Assembly: GCA_041178545.1 (NCBI GenBank)
Contig: JBEGVB010000199.1
Coordinates: 1 to 57,312, forward strand
Reading direction: 5' to 3'
DNA length: 57,312 nucleotides
DNA from: JBEATZ01 sp041178545
Lineage (GTDB): Bacteria > Planctomycetota > UBA1135 > UBA2386
A program made the position numbers and the translations under genes. The notes below the pieces were generated by a model. That model had not been told where the DNA came from, did no database searches, and saw only the letters and a program-made list of their open reading frames with translations. Positions 36,212 to 47,068 of this stretch are shown one piece after another. How positions within the stretch are numbered: position 1 is the first letter of the stretch; each line of letters begins with the position of its first letter.

Positions 36212-38410
36212 TCAGAAACCAAGATTGCGCACCTGCGACAGGCGCATGGTGATCTGGCTGCTGATGAGCAGTTCGGGGAACGCGTCGCCGTTCATGTCCT
36301 GCAGCACACCGTCGGTGGCGCCGAGCGTGCCCGGGAACGGGAACAGCCCGGGGAAACCACCGAGCCCGTCGCCGGACAGCACACGGAAGTCGGCACCGGC
36401 GAGCGAGGCCACGAGGATGTCCGGGATGGCGTCACCGGTCAGGTCCTGGCCGAGCAGGGCCGTGGGCGTCGCACCCGCGGGGTAGCTGGCGCCGGTGAAC
36501 CCGGTGCCGCTGCTGAACAGCACGGTGATGCTGGCCGAGTCGCTGTTGGAGGCGACGAGGTCCATGCGGCCGTCGCGGTTGAAGTCGTTTGCGATCAGGT
36601 AGTTGGGGGCCTGCTGCACCGGCAGGAACTGCACGGCGACCAGGTTGCCTGCACCGTCGTTCTGCAGGATGGCGATGTCGTTGAGCTGCACACGCGACAC
36701 GGCCACGTCGACCGTGCCGTCGCCGGTGAAGTCACCGACGGCGACGTCGCCGGGGCGGCCGCCGAGGTTGACCACGAGGGGCGCGCCGAACTCGAAGGGC
36801 GTTGCCGTCCCGGGCAGCAGGCTCACGTTGCCGTTCTGGTGGTCGGCCACCACGAGATCGACGAAGGCGTCGCCGTTGAACGAGCCGGCCTCCACACCGA
36901 AGGGGCCCTGGCCGGGGGCGAGCACCGCGCTGCCGGCAGGGAACACCGTGAAGTCGAAGGACTGGGCCACGGCATCGTTGCGCATCAACTTGATGCCGCC
37001 GTAGACCGCAACCATCAGGTCCTTGTCGCCGTCGCCGTCCAGGTCCGCACCCTCGAGGTTGAGGACCGGGAGACCCACGTCGATGCGACGCCGCACCTCG
37101 AGGCCGTTGGCCACGTTGCCGCCGAGCACCGAGACGAACGAGGACTGGTCACCGGAGACGGCGACCTCGTTGGTGCCGTCGCGGTCGAAGTCCGCGCCGA
37201 CCAGGTAGCCAGCCGACGGGACCTGCGCATCGTAGTTGCGCGCACCGGTCAGTCGACCGGTGCCCGCCTCGGCGAGCCACAGGTTGACCCGGTTGCCGAG
37301 GCCCGAGAGGGCCATCACGTCTGCCTTGCCGTTGCGGTCCACGTCACCCACGAAGGGACGCAGGGGCAGTCCGCTGGCATCCAGCTGGAACTCGTTGCCC
37401 AGCCCGCCCTGGGCGAGGCCCGGGGTCACGGACACCGACGCGCGCGTGGCGAGGCACGCGACGAGGTCGACCACGCCATCGTTGGTGACGTCACCGACGG
37501 TGCAGAGCGAGGGCGGTCCGGCAAGCACCTTTTCCAGCCGCTGCGAGCCGTCGCCCTGGGGGTTCGTGATCACGACGAAGCGATTCGCGGTGTACGCGCT
37601 CACCACCAAGTCGGCGAACCCGTCGCCGCTGAGGTCGCCGATGGACGCCGCACGCGGCGAGCCCGGGACCGCGAACACGGTCGGGGTCGGCAGGAAAGAC
37701 TGTTGGTTGCCCGCGCCGCGGTAGAGCAGCACGCGGTCCCCAGCTGCGTCACACGCGACGAGGTCGGCGATGCCGTCGCGGGTCACGTCCCCCACCGCCA
37801 GCTGGTACGGCACTGCGCCGCCGAGGGTGGCGATGCCGGGGCCGGCCGCAAAGCCGCCGAGGCCGTCGCTGAGCCAGGTCACGATCTGGGGCGACACCGG
37901 GCGGGACACCACGAGGTCGAGGCGTCCATCGTCGTTGGCATCGCCGAGCACCACGGCAAGCGGCTCGTTGCCGACGGGGAGCAAGGGCCCCTGCACGAAG
38001 GTCGCGAGGCCGCTGTTGCGAAGCACGACCACGTCACCGTAGCCGATGCCTGCACGGGCGATGGCGAGGTCGCGGTCGCCGTCGTTGTCGAGGTCACCAG
38101 CAGTGATCCAGATCGGGTTGCTGCCGACACCGAGTGGGAACTGCTGTGCCGGCGTGAACCCGCCGGTGCCGTTGCCGATCAGCACGCGCATCTGCGCGTC
38201 GAAGCCGATCAGCGCCATGTCGAGGATGCCGTCGGCATTGAGGTCCGCCATCGCGTAGTCCGAGTGCTGCTCGGTACCCGTGGCGATCTCGACGCGCGTC
38301 TCGAAGCGCGGCGGGTTGTTGACGACGACTGCGGGGGACGATCCGTCGTGGCGTGCGCACGCAGTGAACACGGCGGACGCGAGGACGAGGGTGGTGACCG
38401 GACTGCGCAT
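36212..38410 (-). CDS. FG-GAP/VCBS lipoprotein, paralogue B
   Basis: 732 residues. Signal peptide ends ASAVFTAC with lipid Cys18; Phe at -3 makes the lipobox weaker than in paralogue A, but the following ARHDGS matches A's ARHSGS. Repeats have loops such as DLNADGILDMALIG, GDLDNDGDRDLAIAR, DANDDGRLDLVVSR and GDFTGDGTVDVAVSR. Blade order and spacing match paralogue A along the full length, for instance QAPNYLIANDFNRDGRMDLVASN against QAPRCLVSCDFNRDGKVDLVAAN. Both probably bind calcium and sit on the surface. TAGGTT at 38454-38459 is a possible -10, the same hexamer as upstream of A. The next gene upstream is the carbonic anhydrase homologue, 176 bases away. Confidence 0.88.
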   Translation of the reverse strand: MRSPVTTLVLASAVFTACARHDGSSPAVVVNNPPRFETRVEIATGTEQHSDYAMADLNADGILDMALIGFDAQMRVLIGNGTGGFTPAQQFPLGVGSNPIWITAGDLDNDGDRDLAIARAGIGYGDVVVLRNSGLATFVQGPLLPVGNEPLAVVLGDANDDGRLDLVVSRPVSPQIVTWLSDGLGGFAAGPGIATLGGAVPYQLAVGDVTRDGIADLVACDAAGDRVLLYRGAGNQQSFLPTPTVFAVPGSPRAASIGDLSGDGFADLVVSAYTANRFVVITNPQGDGSQRLEKVLAGPPSLCTVGDVTNDGVVDLVACLATRASVSVTPGLAQGGLGNEFQLDASGLPLRPFVGDVDRNGKADVMALSGLGNRVNLWLAEAGTGRLTGARNYDAQVPSAGYLVGADFDRDGTNEVAVSGDQSSFVSVLGGNVANGLEVRRRIDVGLPVLNLEGADLDGDGDKDLMVAVYGGIKLMRNDAVAQSFDFTVFPAGSAVLAPGQGPFGVEAGSFNGDAFVDLVVADHQNGNVSLLPGTATPFEFGAPLVVNLGGRPGDVAVGDFTGDGTVDVAVSRVQLNDIAILQNDGAGNLVAVQFLPVQQAPNYLIANDFNRDGRMDLVASNSDSASITVLFSSGTGFTGASYPAGATPTALLGQDLTGDAIPDILVASLAGADFRVLSGDGLGGFPGLFPFPGTLGATDGVLQDMNGDAFPELLISSQITMRLSQVRNLGF

Positions 38411-38531
38411 GTGAGACTCCCTTTGGGCAGCGGAGGGTTGGTGGTGCTGCCGAAACCTAACCACCCGCAACTTAGCAGGAACGGGGCAGGGTTCCATGCC
38501 GCCGATCGGCCCATGCCACCGGGGCGACCGC

Positions 38532-38548
38532 AGTCCCAACACGGGACT
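38532..38548 (-). terminator. Hairpin downstream of the carbonic anhydrase operon
   Basis: AGTCCC-AACAC-GGGACT is a 6-bp stem about 40 bases after the stop at 38587. A second small stem, TGCGG-CCGA-CCGCA, lies at 38564-38577, closer to the stop. Neither is followed by a T-tract; together they may mark the operon end. Confidence 0.3.
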
Positions 38549-38586
38549 TCCTGCTCCAGTTCCTGCGGCCGACCGCAAGCAGGAGG

Positions 38587-39129
38587 TCAGGCCGGCAGGT
38601 AGGTCCGCGCCCGCTGCACGTAGTGGCGTGCGCGCCAGCGCTGGCTGGACATCTCTTCCTCGGTGACCTGGCGCACGACCTTGCCGGGAACCCCGAGCAC
38701 CACCGAGCGCGGCGGGATGACCTGGTTCTCGCGCACCAGTGCGCCGGCACCGATCACCGAGTACTCGCCGATCCTTGCCCCACCGAGGACGATGCAGCCC
38801 ATCCCGAGCAGCGCGTGGTCGCCCACCTCGACGCCGTGGAGGATCACACCGTGGCCGATGGTCACGCCGCGCCCGATGCGCAGCGGGGCCTCGGTGTCCA
38901 CGTGGATGCAGGTGTTGTCCTGGACGTTGGTCTCGTCCCCGATCTCGATCCACGCGTCATCGCCGCGGATCGTGACCCCGAACCATATCCCGACGTCGCG
39001 CCCGAGCCGGACGTCGCCCACGACCGTCGCATTGTCGGCCACCATGGCCTCGCCGCGCATGCGGAAGCGACCCACCATGTCGGGGTGGACGCGGAACGGA
39101 CGGTCTTCGGGGTTCAGGTATAGAGCCAT
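38587..39129 (-). CDS. Gamma-class carbonic anhydrase-like protein
   Basis: 180 residues of left-handed beta-helix made of hexapeptide repeats (NATVVGDVRLGRDVGIWFG, GVTIGHGVILHGVEVGDHALLGMG). Three histidines at the metal sites of the gamma-class/YrdA family are present: His76 in CIHVD, His93 in IGHG and His98 in LHG. It would form a trimer with metal at the subunit faces. Many members hydrate CO2 weakly or not at all, so activity is not certain. The start, ATG at 39129, lies 16 bases inside the end of the CPBP protease gene in another frame. It is the last gene of a six-gene operon. Confidence 0.92.
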   Translation of the reverse strand: MALYLNPEDRPFRVHPDMVGRFRMRGEAMVADNATVVGDVRLGRDVGIWFGVTIRGDDAWIEIGDETNVQDNTCIHVDTEAPLRIGRGVTIGHGVILHGVEVGDHALLGMGCIVLGGARIGEYSVIGAGALVRENQVIPPRSVVLGVPGKVVRQVTEEEMSSQRWRARHYVQRARTYLPA

Positions 39130-39851
39130 TGGAGGGAGCCGGGGAACAGCAGGGTGGACAGTGCCACGCTCGCATTGTGCACCGCGTGCGCGACCAAGGG
39201 TGCGAGGAGCGAGCCGTGGCGCTCGCGCAGCCAGCCGAAGAACACGCCGAGCAGCGCGATCGGCAGCGCGTAGGCGAACCCGTGCACGAGACCGAACAGC
39301 AGGCCCTGAGCGACCACGGCGGCACGCGGGCCGATCGAGGCGCGCAACGCACCCTGCAGGTAACCGCGGAACACGATCTCCTCCGCCAGCGGCGCGAACA
39401 GCATGGTGGCAGTGCACGCGAGCCAGAAACCGGGACGCGCAGGGTCCGCGCCCGCGAAGTACTGCAGGGTGTCCTGCGGCACCACGGGGAGCCCCAGGGC
39501 CTGCGCGGCACGCAGGTAGCCCACCAGCAACAGCCACCAGCACACGGCAAGCGGGACGTAGGTGGCGAGCACGGACCGCACGGCCGCGGGCCGCCACGGC
39601 AGTGGCAGCGGGTTCAGCCTGCTGAACGCCCAGATGGCGACGGCTGCGAGCGAGAAGAGGACGAGCCCGCCCTCGCGGCCCAGGGCGAGTTCGTCCGCGT
39701 TCGTGGGCCGCGCGGGCAACCACCCGGCGTCCCGTGCGACCGCGTAACCGATTGCAGGCACCATGACGAGGAGCAGGAACGCACAGCCGGCGGCGGCAAG
39801 GAGCGGACCTGCCCCACGGCCCTGGCCCGGGTCCTGCGCGGCGCCGTTCAT
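39114..39851 (-). CDS. CPBP family intramembrane metalloprotease
   Basis: 245 residues with about six to seven hydrophobic segments. The CAAX-protease/Abi (CPBP) motifs are intact: EEIVFRGYLQ with Glu157, Glu158 and Arg162, FGLVHG with His190, and HAVHN with His222/His225 and Asn226. Members are glutamyl-type membrane proteases, some trimming prenylated or bacteriocin-related substrates; no substrate is known here. It starts within the thiG stop (ATGA, 4-base overlap) and ends 16 bases into the next gene, so it is locked into the thi operon. That position seems accidental to thiamine synthesis. Confidence 0.9.
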   Translation of the reverse strand: MNGAAQDPGQGRGAGPLLAAAGCAFLLLVMVPAIGYAVARDAGWLPARPTNADELALGREGGLVLFSLAAVAIWAFSRLNPLPLPWRPAAVRSVLATYVPLAVCWWLLLVGYLRAAQALGLPVVPQDTLQYFAGADPARPGFWLACTATMLFAPLAEEIVFRGYLQGALRASIGPRAAVVAQGLLFGLVHGFAYALPIALLGVFFGWLRERHGSLLAPLVAHAVHNASVALSTLLFPGSLQWLYT

Positions 39852-40675
39852 TCGCCGGCGATGATGCCGCTCGTGGGCGAGCTGGCGGATGCGTACAGCT
39901 TGCGCGGGATCCTGCCCGACAGGTACGCGTCGCGCCCTGCCTCGGCTGCCGCCTTCATGGCGCGAGCCATGCGCACCGGGTCCTTGGCGAGCGCCACGCC
40001 CGTGTTGAGCAGCACGCCCACGGCGCCCAGCTCGAAGGCCACGGTCACGTCGCTGGCGGTGCCCACGCCTGCGTCGACGATGACCGGCACCTTCGCGCGC
40101 TCGAGGATGATGCGGATGTTGTTGGGGTTGAGGATGCCCTGGCCGCTGCCGATGGGAGCGCCGGCGGGCATCACTGCGGCAACGCCGAGGTCCTCGAGCC
40201 GACGCGCCAGGATCGGGTCGTCGCTCGTGTAGCACAGCACGGTGAAGCCATCCTTCACGAGGGTGCGCGCCGCCTCGAGCGTGCCCACCGGGTCCGGGAG
40301 CAGGGTCTCGGTGTCGCCCAGCACCTCCAGCTTCACCAGGTCGCCGATGCCGAGCTCGCGGCCCAGCATCGCCGTGCGCACTGCGTGGTCGGCATCGAAA
40401 CAGCCGGCCGTGTTGGGCAGGAGCACGTACTTGTCGCGCGGCAGGTAGTCGAGCAGCGTCTTGCCCTGCGGCGCGCCCACGCCCATGCGACGCACCGCCA
40501 CCGTGACGCATTGCGTGCCCGACACCTCGAGCGCTCGCACCATCGTCTCCATGTCCGGGTACTTGCCCGTGCCGAGGAACAGGCGCGAGGTGAAGGTGTG
40601 CCGGCCGATCACCAGCGGTTCGTCGTGCAGCGGGTTCACGGTGCCGATCGTGGGCCCCGCGCCGTTGCCGCACAA
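39848..40675 (-). CDS. thiG: Thiazole synthase ThiG
   Basis: 275 residues from a TTG at 40675; a GTG at 40639 would give 263, nearer the usual length, and is about as likely. ThiG builds the thiazole of thiamine from deoxyxylulose phosphate, the ThiS thiocarboxylate and a glycine imine. Marks: TSRLFLGTGKYPD, the Schiff-base lysine region LVKLEVLGD, PAGAPIGSGQGILNPNNI, and the phosphate-binding VIVDAGVGTASDV and GVLLNTGVALAKDP. thiS lies directly upstream (9 bases), as expected for sulfur delivery. thiE, thiC and a ThiF-like adenylating enzyme are not in the window. Confidence 0.96.
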   Translation of the reverse strand: MCGNGAGPTIGTVNPLHDEPLVIGRHTFTSRLFLGTGKYPDMETMVRALEVSGTQCVTVAVRRMGVGAPQGKTLLDYLPRDKYVLLPNTAGCFDADHAVRTAMLGRELGIGDLVKLEVLGDTETLLPDPVGTLEAARTLVKDGFTVLCYTSDDPILARRLEDLGVAAVMPAGAPIGSGQGILNPNNIRIILERAKVPVIVDAGVGTASDVTVAFELGAVGVLLNTGVALAKDPVRMARAMKAAAEAGRDAYLSGRIPRKLYASASSPTSGIIAGE

Positions 40676-40684
40676 GGGCGCGCT

Positions 40685-40921
40685 TCAGCCGCCGCCGAAG
40701 AAGGTGACCACCTCGAGCTGGTCGCCGTCCGCGAGCTCGGTGGTCGCGTGCTCGGCCTTGCGCACGAGCACCTTGTTGCACTCGACGGCGACGGGCCGGT
40801 CCGCCAGCCCGAGCTGCTGCAGGAGCCCTGCCACGGTCAGCGGCCCCGTGAACTCGCGCACCTCGCCGTTCACGCGCACGTGCAGCCGCACCTCTCCGCC
40901 TGGTTCGTGCCCGGTTCCCAT
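40685..40921 (-). CDS. thiS: Sulfur carrier protein ThiS
   Basis: 78 residues, a ubiquitin-like beta-grasp protein. It ends in FFGGG, carrying the C-terminal Gly-Gly that is adenylated and turned into thiocarboxylate to feed sulfur to ThiG. GLADRPVAVECNKVLVRK and ELADGDQLEVVTFFGG are the standard strands. It begins with about ten extra residues (MGTGHEPGGE) before the first strand. Its ATG is 2 bases after the methyltransferase stop and thiG follows, so the gene order supports the call. Confidence 0.95.
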   Translation of the reverse strand: MGTGHEPGGEVRLHVRVNGEVREFTGPLTVAGLLQQLGLADRPVAVECNKVLVRKAEHATTELADGDQLEVVTFFGGG

Positions 40922-40923
40922 GG

Positions 40924-42144
40924 TCAGTCCGCGCGCTCCAGCACGAGCACCTTGAGGTACTCGGACTCGGGGTGGGAGATCCAGACCGGGTGGTCCTCGC
41001 CGGCACCGAGGCGCTGCCGCAGCAGCACCCGGAACGGCAGCCCTGCCGCCGCCTGCCGCAGCACGTTCTCGAACGAGGGCAGGTCGACGTGGTGGCTGCA
41101 GGTGCACGTCACCAGCAGGCCGCGGGGCTCCAGCAGGCGCAGGGCGTGGCGGTTGAGGTCGCGGTAGCCGCGCAGCCCGCCGGCGAGTTCGCGGCGGCTC
41201 TTGGCGAACGCGGGCGGGTCCAGCACCACGAGCCCGTACTGGCGGTTCGCCTCGCGCAGCGCGCGCACGTGGTCGAACACGTTGGCAGCCACGGTCTCGA
41301 GCCCCTGCAGCCCGTTGCGCTGGGCGGCAGCAGCAGCACACGCGAGTGCCTCCTCCGACTGGTCGCAGGCGGTCGCAGAGCGCGCCCCGCCGGCGAGTGC
41401 CGCCAGCGAGAACCCGCCTTGGTAGGAGAACAGGTCGAGCACGGTGCGCCCCTGTGCGAGCGCGCGCACGGCCGCGCGCGCGGGGCGCTGGTCGAGGTAG
41501 AAGCCGGTCTTGTGCCCGGTCCACGGCCGGATCGCGTGGCGGATGCCGTGCTCCACCATGTCCACGGTCTCCACCTGGGTTCCGTGCAACAGCCGCACCT
41601 CCTGCGGCAGGCCCTCGAACCGGCGGGTGCCCACGTCGTTGCGGGCGACCACGGCCTTGGGTTGCAGGCGCGCCACCAGGAAGGGGACGACGGCGTCGAG
41701 GCTCGCCTCCACGAATGCGGCGGTGACCTGCAGCACCAGCACGCTCGCGTAACGGTCCACCACCAGTCCGGGCAGGGCATCGGCCTCGCCGTGCACGAGG
41801 CGGGCGCCGTCCTCCGGCCCCAGCAGGTGGCTGCGGCGCTCGAGTGCCGCGCCGAGGCGCCGGGCGAAGAAGGCCTCCCGGTCGGGGACCCCGTCTCCTT
41901 CCCACGGCCCGCAGAGCCGCAACGCGAGCTTGCTGCGGGTCGAGGTCAGACCGAGGCCGAGGTCACGGCCCTCGTGGTCGCGGACGCGCACCAGGGTCTC
42001 GGGCGGGACCGGGTCCTGCAGGTCGTCGGCGAAGAACCAAGGTTGGCCGCGCCGGGCAAGGCGGGCGGGTTCGGGGCGCATGCGGACCACACCCGGTACC
42101 CCGCTGGCAGGGAGGGCGGCAGAGGACGCGGGGCGGGGTTCCAT
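40924..42144 (-). CDS. RlmI-like class I rRNA methyltransferase
   Basis: 406 residues. This is a COG1092-type 23S rRNA cytosine-5 methyltransferase: an N-terminal PUA-like region (RRGQPWFFADDLQ onwards), then a middle segment with GLVVDRYASVLVLQV, and a Rossmann methyltransferase. The SAM-binding loop is VLDLFSYQGGFSLAALAGG; DPPAFAKSR and VTCTCSHHV (the motif with the likely catalytic Cys) follow. It uses SAM to methylate rRNA; the exact base is not deducible. The ATG at 42144 overlaps the GNAT stop by one base (TGATG); the next Met, at 42081, is an alternative nearer the PUA domain. Confidence 0.92.
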   Translation of the reverse strand: MEPRPASSAALPASGVPGVVRMRPEPARLARRGQPWFFADDLQDPVPPETLVRVRDHEGRDLGLGLTSTRSKLALRLCGPWEGDGVPDREAFFARRLGAALERRSHLLGPEDGARLVHGEADALPGLVVDRYASVLVLQVTAAFVEASLDAVVPFLVARLQPKAVVARNDVGTRRFEGLPQEVRLLHGTQVETVDMVEHGIRHAIRPWTGHKTGFYLDQRPARAAVRALAQGRTVLDLFSYQGGFSLAALAGGARSATACDQSEEALACAAAAAQRNGLQGLETVAANVFDHVRALREANRQYGLVVLDPPAFAKSRRELAGGLRGYRDLNRHALRLLEPRGLLVTCTCSHHVDLPSFENVLRQAAAGLPFRVLLRQRLGAGEDHPVWISHPESEYLKVLVLERAD

Positions 42145-42632
42145 CAAGGCACGATGTCGAGGGGGACGTTGCCGTCGGAGGCGTGCAGGAGGAGTTGGAA
42201 GCGGATCCGGCCACACACCGGCGGCTCATTTGCCTCAAACCCTTGCTCCGCAAAGAATTCCATCGCTTCTGGGTGGCCTGGGTCAACCAGGGCCTGGAGC
42301 CGGAGCACGCCCAGGCTGCGCGCCTCGCGCACCAACTGGGCGAGGGCCCGTGCCCCGATGCCCTTGCGGCGCCGGTTCGGGGCCACCGCAATGGTCACCT
42401 CGGCCACCCGGTCGGGACCAAGGTCCAGCCGCAGGAAGGCGCACGGCTCCTCCCCCAGTTCCACCACCCAGGCCGCCACCCGGGCATCCGCCACCAAGCG
42501 CTGTCCCCAGGTCTGGGCCGCCGGCCCGGGCGGCAGCGCAAGGCCCGGGGCCCGGAGCCAGGGCACCACGGCCACGGCGTCGGCCGCGGCAAACGGTCGC
42601 AGGCGGAGCGGTGCGGGTGCGGTCGGGGTCAC
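42144..42632 (-). CDS. GNAT-family N-acetyltransferase
   Basis: 162 residues from a GTG at 42632. The acetyl-CoA-binding stretch EVTIAVAPNRRRKGIGARAL contains the R/Q-x-x-G-x-G/A loop, and the C-terminal half has LGVLRLQALVDPGHPEAMEFFAEQGFE, the beta5-alpha4 segment typical of GNAT enzymes. Substrate unknown. First gene of the six-gene minus-strand operon ending at 38587. An AGGA and a TAGGAT box sit together just upstream, so either a short-leader or leaderless start is possible. It diverges from nusA. Confidence 0.85.
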   Translation of the reverse strand: MTPTAPAPLRLRPFAAADAVAVVPWLRAPGLALPPGPAAQTWGQRLVADARVAAWVVELGEEPCAFLRLDLGPDRVAEVTIAVAPNRRRKGIGARALAQLVREARSLGVLRLQALVDPGHPEAMEFFAEQGFEANEPPVCGRIRFQLLLHASDGNVPLDIVP

Positions 42633-42639
42633 AGGGGGG

Positions 42640-42645
42640 ATCCTA
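42640..42645 (-). promoter_or_regulatory. TANNNT box before the GNAT operon
   Basis: TAGGAT on the minus strand ends 7 bases before the GTG at 42632. The same bases contain AGGA, so they could instead act as the ribosome-binding site. Confidence 0.35.
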
Positions 42646-42708
42646 GCCCGGCGCAGGGGCGGGACCAGCGCACAGGTCCGCGGCGGCGGAAGCGGGCCGG
42701 AACGCAAC

Positions 42709-42736
42709 TTGATCCCCACCCCGCCAGGGCTACCAT
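42709..42736 (+). promoter_or_regulatory. Promoter of the nusA operon
   Basis: TTGATC (42709-42714) and TACCAT (42731-42736) are 16 bases apart, placing the start near 42743. The leader is then about 210 bases. The -10 hexamer is the same as the one before recJ. Confidence 0.5.
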
Positions 42737-42762
42737 GTTCGCCCGCAACCCGAAGCAACCGG

Positions 42763-42792
42763 AAGGAGCGGCAAGTCCGCTCCTTTTCGTTT
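42763..42792 (+). terminator. Terminator-like hairpin in the nusA leader
   Basis: AAGGAGCGG-CAAGT-CCGCTCCTT is a 9-bp stem (42763-42785) followed by TTCGTTT, the form of an intrinsic terminator. It lies only about 20 bases after the predicted transcription start and 160 bases before nusA, so it is a good candidate attenuator of the nusA-infB operon. Confidence 0.6.
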
Positions 42793-42846
42793 GCCCAGGG
42801 TGCACGACGTTCCGGTCGCCAGCCGGGCAGTCGACAGTCCTGTGCA

Positions 42847-42931
42847 TGGGCCAGCGGCCCAAGCAACCCCGCGCTTGCGAGCTCGGGGAACGGGTTTCTT
42901 GTCGCCTGTCGGGCTTGCGTTCGTTTCCCCG
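42847..42931 (+). promoter_or_regulatory. Further hairpins in the nusA leader
   Basis: TGGGCC-AGC-GGCCCA (42847-42861) is a perfect 6-bp stem. CGGGGAA (42884-42890) and TTCCCCG (42925-42931) form a 7-bp stem around 34 bases, ending 22 bases before the nusA ATG. With the upstream terminator-like stem they make a structured leader. The rest of the 321-base gap from 42633 has no gene. Confidence 0.4.
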
Positions 42932-42953
42932 TAGGCCCCAGTTCGATCCAGGC

Positions 42954-44032
42954 ATGTCCAACCAAGGCGAAATCCTCCGCTACATCGACTCCATCGCGCG
43001 CGACAAGGAGATCGACAAGGAAGCCCTCATCGTGGCCGTGGAGCAGGCGGTTGCAGCGGCGCTGTCCAAGAAGTACGGGATCGACGACCTCGAGATCCGT
43101 CTCGACCGCGACTCGGGCAACTGGGAGTGCAACTACGAGATCGACATGGAGCAGCAGGGGCGCATCCTGGCCCAGTCGGTCAAGCAGGCGATCATCACGC
43201 GCGTCCGGGAGGCCGAGCGCGACAACGTCTACGGCGAGTACGAGCAGAAGATCGGCGAGATCGTGAGCGGCACGGTCCAGCGCTTCGAGGGCGACACGGT
43301 CATCGTGAACCTCGGCCGCAACATCGAGGGCATCCTCCCCCGCGCCGAGAAGGTCCGCACCGAGTCCTACAACGTGGGCGAGCGCATCCGCGCCATGATC
43401 CTCGAGGTCAAGAAGGTCGGCCCGCGCGTGAAGGTGATCCTGAGCCGCGCCCACAAGGACCTGGTCCGCGCCCTGTTCGAGCTCGAGGTCCCGGAGATCG
43501 CCGACGGCACCATCCAGGTGCGCCGCATCGAGCGCGAGCCCGGCTACCGCACCAAGCTGGCCGTCGACTCGGCGGACACCAAGGTGGACTGCGTCGGCGC
43601 CTGCGTCGGCGTCCGCGGCAACCGCATCAAGTCGATCATCGACGAGCTCAACGGCGAGCGCATCGACATCATCCGCTGGAACGACGACTCCCAGACGCTG
43701 ATCCAGAACGCCCTGAAGCCCGCGGAGATCGCCCACATCGAACTGGACCCGCAGGCGCGCAAGGCGCTGGTGCTGGTCGCCGAGGACCAGCAGTCGCTCG
43801 CGATCGGCCGCAAGGGCCAGAACGTCCGCCTCGCGAGCAAGCTCACGGGCTGGGACATCGACATCATGACCCGCGCCGAGCTCGAGCGCACGGTCGAGGC
43901 AGAGGACAAGGCAGGCACCGACGCCGAAGGCGGCGGGACTGCATCGGAAACCACCGGAACCGACGCACCGGACCACGCTGCGCAGCCGGCACCCACGGAG
44001 GCTTCTGCGCCTGAAGCGCAGGGGAACAGCGA

Positions 44033-44036
<4 letters not shown>
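42954..44036 (+). CDS. nusA: Transcription elongation/termination factor NusA
   Basis: 360 residues. NusA binds RNA polymerase and nascent RNA and shapes pausing, termination and antitermination. The N-terminal domain (ILRYIDSIARDKEIDKEALIVAVEQAV) is followed by S1 (GEIVSGTVQRFEGDTVIVNLGRNIEGILP, about 98-165), then two KH domains (VGACVGVRGNRIKSIIDELNGERIDII and LAIGRKGQNVRLASKLTGWDIDIM). The C-terminus is a short acidic, Ala/Thr-rich tail; the acidic repeats of E. coli NusA are absent, as in many bacteria. No rimP precedes it. The stop TGA overlaps the TTG start of infB. In E. coli NusA represses its own operon, so the hairpins in the leader here may serve feedback. Confidence 0.97.
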
Positions 44037-46705
<2,669 letters not shown>

Positions 46706-46741
46706 CCTGTTGAACCCGTTGCCACCCATCCCCGCTGGGCC

Positions 46742-46760
46742 CGGGGCCGCCGCGGCCCCG
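46742..46760 (+). promoter_or_regulatory. Strong hairpin in front of the DUF503 gene
   Basis: CGGGGCCG-CCG-CGGCCCCG is a perfect 8-bp GC stem with a 3-base loop, ending 8 bases before the ATG at 46769. It has no T-tract. It would cover the ribosome-binding region, or act as a processing site between infB and the genes after it. Confidence 0.5.
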
Positions 46761-46768
46761 ACTGCACC

Positions 46769-47068
46769 ATGCTCCACCTCGGCGTCCTCCAGTTCACCAT
46801 CGAGATCCCGTACGCGGAGTCCCTCAAGGACAAGCGCAGCGTGGTGAAGGGGCTGAAGGACCGGTTGCGGCGCTCGTTCAACGTGTCCATCGCGGAGATC
46901 GAGGACCTCGACGACCCACAGGTGGCGACCCTCGGTGCGGTGGTTGCCAGCAACGAGGTGGCCCACGTGAACTCCGTGATGGACCACCTCCTCAACGAAC
47001 TGAGGGACCTGCGCGAGGCATCCCTCGTCGACGAGCAGCTGGAGATCATCTCCCCGAGGAACTCATGA
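46769..47068 (+). CDS. DUF503 family protein
   Basis: 99 residues. The family (YlxP-like) is a small ferredoxin-like alpha/beta protein usually encoded between infB and rbfA, as here. IEIPYAESLKDKRSVVKGLKDRLRRSFNVSIAEIED is its signature region. Function is not established; the constant gene neighbourhood points to ribosome assembly or translation. The last four bases overlap the start of rbfA (ATGA). Confidence 0.93.
   Translation: MLHLGVLQFTIEIPYAESLKDKRSVVKGLKDRLRRSFNVSIAEIEDLDDPQVATLGAVVASNEVAHVNSVMDHLLNELRDLREASLVDEQLEIISPRNS

Noticed and set aside
36002..38602. 866-codon plus-strand frame opposite paralogue B
   Set aside because: It shadows the repeated FG-GAP loops; the opposite strand supplies the signal peptide and domain pattern.
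42925..42955. tRNA-like T-loop text GTTCGATCC before nusA
   Set aside because: The flanking bases cannot form an acceptor stem or an anticodon arm, so it is not a tRNA.
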